Shown here: piece after piece, positions 61,001-64,000 of the stretch
How the letters are laid out: each line of letters starts with the position of its first letter
How positions within the stretch are numbered: position 1 is the stretch's first letter
DNA from: Cardiocondyla obscurior
Taxonomy: Eukaryota > Arthropoda > Insecta > Hymenoptera > Formicidae
Length of the DNA: 64,000 nt
Reading direction: 5' to 3'
Assembly (NCBI RefSeq): GCF_019399895.1
Contig: NC_091869.1
Location: forward strand, 3,100,001-3,164,000
The notes under the pieces: generated by a model
Databases searched by the model: none
Seen by the model: the letters and a program-made list of their open reading frames with translations, nothing else
What the model was told of the DNA's origin: nothing
Position numbers and translations under genes: made by a program

Positions 61001-64000
61001 AACGTTTTAAACTAAAAAAGGGGAAAAAGAAAAAAAAAAAAAAAAGGGAACCGTTGCTTATTTTCGTGCAATAAGTTCGATATCTCGCGCACAAATTCGG
61101 ACGAAAAAATAAAAGAAAAAAAGAAGACCCAATCGAGGGTCAGTTCGCCGGTTTATTACCACGAAGGTCCATGCTAGGCGCGATTTATAAAACTATTTCT
61201 TTTCTCGAGAAACGTTGATCGTCGTAGGCGAGCATGCGGGAATAGTTATGTGATCGATTCCGTCGCGAACTCAGTTGCTATTCGCCGCGGTGCAATTAGT
61301 GCGCCGTATATCACGCGGATAACAAGACATGGCGCCCCGAAGGCGTCGCGTGGAACGCGCGGGGGGAGGATAAAAAAAAGGATAGGACAGCAGGAACAAA
61401 AGAAGGGGGCGACATACGGGAGCGAGATGGTAGCGACGTGCCGCTCATCGTCTCGAACGACGTTCTTCACGAACAACTCCTAACTTTTTCTCGAGAACGA
61501 GCCGGAGGGAGAAGCGGGGGGAGAAGAACGGAGGATAAAGTCCCCTCATATCCTTGCTTCCGTCGCCGCGTCTCCTTTCTCGATTTCTCTACTCCAGTTT
61601 CTTCTCGGGTGCGCCGTTGTTGCCAGAAAACCCGCACGCCATTCATCTTGCGACATCGGACGAAAATAACACGAATTTAAGAAGCTCACGCTCGTAAACA
61701 ATAAAGGGGATGTGCGCCCCCGTTACATAAGAGCCACGGAATGAAGAAACTTACCCACGTTGGGTAGTGTTACTTCACCGTTTTCGGCGTAATTCAATTA
61801 GCTCTCGAACTCAGTTATTAGTGTTATTCTCCGTCGCGGAACAACGGAAATATTGAAGATATATTCGCCGCTGGTTGCCAACGCGTTCGTCAACAGTTTT
61901 GTCTAAGTAACGTGAAGAAGAGCCATGGGTATGCGATTTAAATCAATGCCAATTGTAGGCGACTCCGGAACTAATAACTTTGCTCGAAACGTGTGACAAA
62001 CGGGTACACGTTCTTCGTCAATAGCGCTGAATAAATGTCCAAATAAGTACGGAAGAAAAAGAAAAAGGCGAGACCGTCGACAGATTGAAAAATATAAATG
62101 AGAAAAAAAAAAATAAAAAAAAAAATGAAATATATCGGAAGTGTGCGCAAGTACTTCCGAGCTAAAGATACGCCGGAGCACGTGGCTTAGAAGATCAAGA
62201 ACTGGTGAAAATACACCTGGTGCGTTCGCATGAATTCGTTGCCGTTCCTCACGTGCGTCCCTCCTCCACCCCTCCCGGACCTTACACATGTAACCGGCGA
62301 ACGTTTTGCGTCTGGATCCCGCGCGGGGCGCCGTGTCGAGCTTGTTGGTTATGCTAATGGTATTCGCACGCATGTGGGCCGTAACACCGTGGAAACTCAT
62401 GCACGGGTACAATGCCGTCCCGATTTGTTACTACAAAAGTCACGAGGCGTGACGTAACGGCGCATTAAGCGCGCCGATGTCTCAATAAGTTACGCGATCT
62501 CAATTAGCGGCCGAAATGCAACTCGATAATTATGTTTAATTACTCCATTGTTACTCGATAGTTCTCTTTAAAGAAACAATTTGCATAGAAAATAATTTTT
62601 TTTATCTTCTTTTAATCGAATTTCTTTTTTTTTTTTTTATATAATATCGCTAAGTGCCTCGACATGCGACTGTCGTTAATAATTCAGCAATTAGAAATAT
62701 TAAAATATCTCTATTTAATAAGTCGAGCTGTTTGAAAATTTTGTGGATTATTTTTAATTATGTCCCCGCAAAGTTGGACGCGAAATTATTAAATAGCTGC
62801 TTTTTACATCAAGCTTTCTGTGGAGTGTCCGAAATCCCCCGCAGTAATTTATTATTAATCGAGTTAATTTGATACGGTAATGATCGAAAATGCTTAGACG
62901 ATAGTACTCCGTAAGAGAATCAACGCAATAAGTGGGCCGTAGGGAGTCGTAAGAATACTACCAGGTCCTTTCTTTGATATATACGACAACCGTTTCGAGG
63001 AGTTGAGGGTGTTTCTGCTTACCGTGCTCATAATATATAACGATAAACTACTTTTTCCTGGATTTCCTGCCAATTTGCGGCCGAGGTAATTTCCATAATC
63101 GTCAAAAACCTTCCGTTTCTTTTCTCTATTCGCCACAACGTCGCGTTAACGTATCAAAATCATGTCCTACTTTATTAATAATTAATTTCTTTTTTTTTTA
63201 AATATAATTTTTTCCCAGTTATTTATAGTATTGATTATTATCGGTAGAATCGACGATAAAGTTCTATAAAATTGAAGCCTCTAAAAAACACGCCAGCGTG
63301 TGGCAGAAGAAGATGCGTGCACGCATTAACGATCGGCCCTCGATCGGGGGGCAATTATTTTCCAGCTCCTCCGAAATACCGGAACGTATCGATCGGGTCG
63401 ATCGACGAGTCAGGAGGCGAGCGTATGGTTGATGCGCGTGCGGTTACGTTAGAGGTCGGCTGTTCGAGGCCCGCTCGGCGGGCAGGATATCATCTACGGT
63501 GCCTCTCGTTCTTCTCGTCCCGCGTGCATGAGGGAGCGGCCGCGGAGCGGCATATAATTATCGGTACCGTAATGGCGATCATAAGTCATGGGCGCTTCTC
63601 TCCCTCGCCCTGGGTTCTTTCTCTTCCCCGGTTGCGGGTCAGCCTGCGGGCAGAGAACGAATGTGGATGAGAAATGAAGTCGATTGGATAAAGTCATCAC
63701 TTCGCCGGCTCGGACGCAGGCCAACTCCATTTTCTTTGGGGAAAAAGAAAGGGAAAAAAAAAAAAAAAAAAAAAGAGGGACTTTCCACCCTCTCCCCGTG
63801 GAATCTCGAACAAATCTGGGAACGACTCGAGAGATTTCTATTAATAGCCGCGCCGCGGATGGACTGTGAAGGAAACGCGGCGTTCCGTCGCGGTGAAATA
63901 ATAATTACTTTTAATGCGACAGAGCCCATAGATTCCTTACCCTTAACGCTGCGTCCCGATAAATTATGTTGGAAGCGTTAAAACGAACTTTGGCCGACTC
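58082..64000. other. Intergenic/intron-like DNA, no supported gene
   Basis: AT-rich DNA at 58200-59000, 59170-59390 and 60350-60760, with CpG-rich patches at 59440-59870, 61200-61680 and 63280-63660. A/T runs are frequent, including 21 A at 63754-63774. GA/AG-rich stretches occur at 59630-59800 and 60120-60310. No exon, RNA gene or mobile element was recognised. Confidence 0.3.
63754..63774 (+). repeat. Poly(A) run, 21 bases
   Basis: Uninterrupted A run near the right end of the window. Confidence 0.9.

Overview
The window is eukaryotic noncoding DNA, most likely from an insect and probably a hymenopteran such as an ant. The organism call is an inference from three things. CpG-dense, undepleted DNA alternates with AT-rich DNA full of A/T runs and GA/CT microsatellites. 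Core promoters are of arthropod type (TCAGT initiator, GGACG at the downstream-promoter-element position). Splice sites of the GTAAGT/polypyrimidine-AG kind flank several short open segments. No bacterial-style genes, operons, rRNA, CRISPR or recognisable tRNA are visible. No reading frame in the window could be assigned to a known protein family. The longest open frames are low-complexity or GC-driven and are treated as chance.

Layout: 1-1.7 kb is GA-rich, CpG-rich, promoter/leader-like DNA. 1.7-8.4 kb is AT-rich with little structure. 8.4-8.94 kb is a candidate first exon ending in a perfect GTAAGT. 9.0-10.2 kb is CpG-rich, with a 22-bp palindrome and a cluster of GCCAT and GAGAG motifs around a hairpin. 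12.48-13.81 kb and 29.10-31.10 kb are diverged copies of one module: promoter (initiator plus DPE), long untranslated first exon and splice donor. The second copy is enlarged by a ~173-bp tandem array inside the exon. 16.88-17.58 kb on the minus strand holds two tandem copies of a two-exon cassette with matching splice sites. 19.92-20.62 kb is a four-unit ~175-bp tandem repeat with one CACGTG E-box per unit. 34.5 kb has a CRE-like cluster. 38.8 and 39.75 kb share a 53-bp repeat. 45.28-45.45 kb (minus) is a candidate first coding exon. 49.7-50.04 kb is a candidate terminal exon with a poly(A) signal. 56.25-58.08 kb is a CpG-rich block with several good donor sites. The rest is intron/intergenic-like.

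Taken together it reads as part of a large intron or intergenic regulatory landscape, with several possible alternative promoters and first exons. The most notable point is that three independent local duplications all involve transcript-start or exon-like modules. None of this can be tied to a named gene from the sequence alone.
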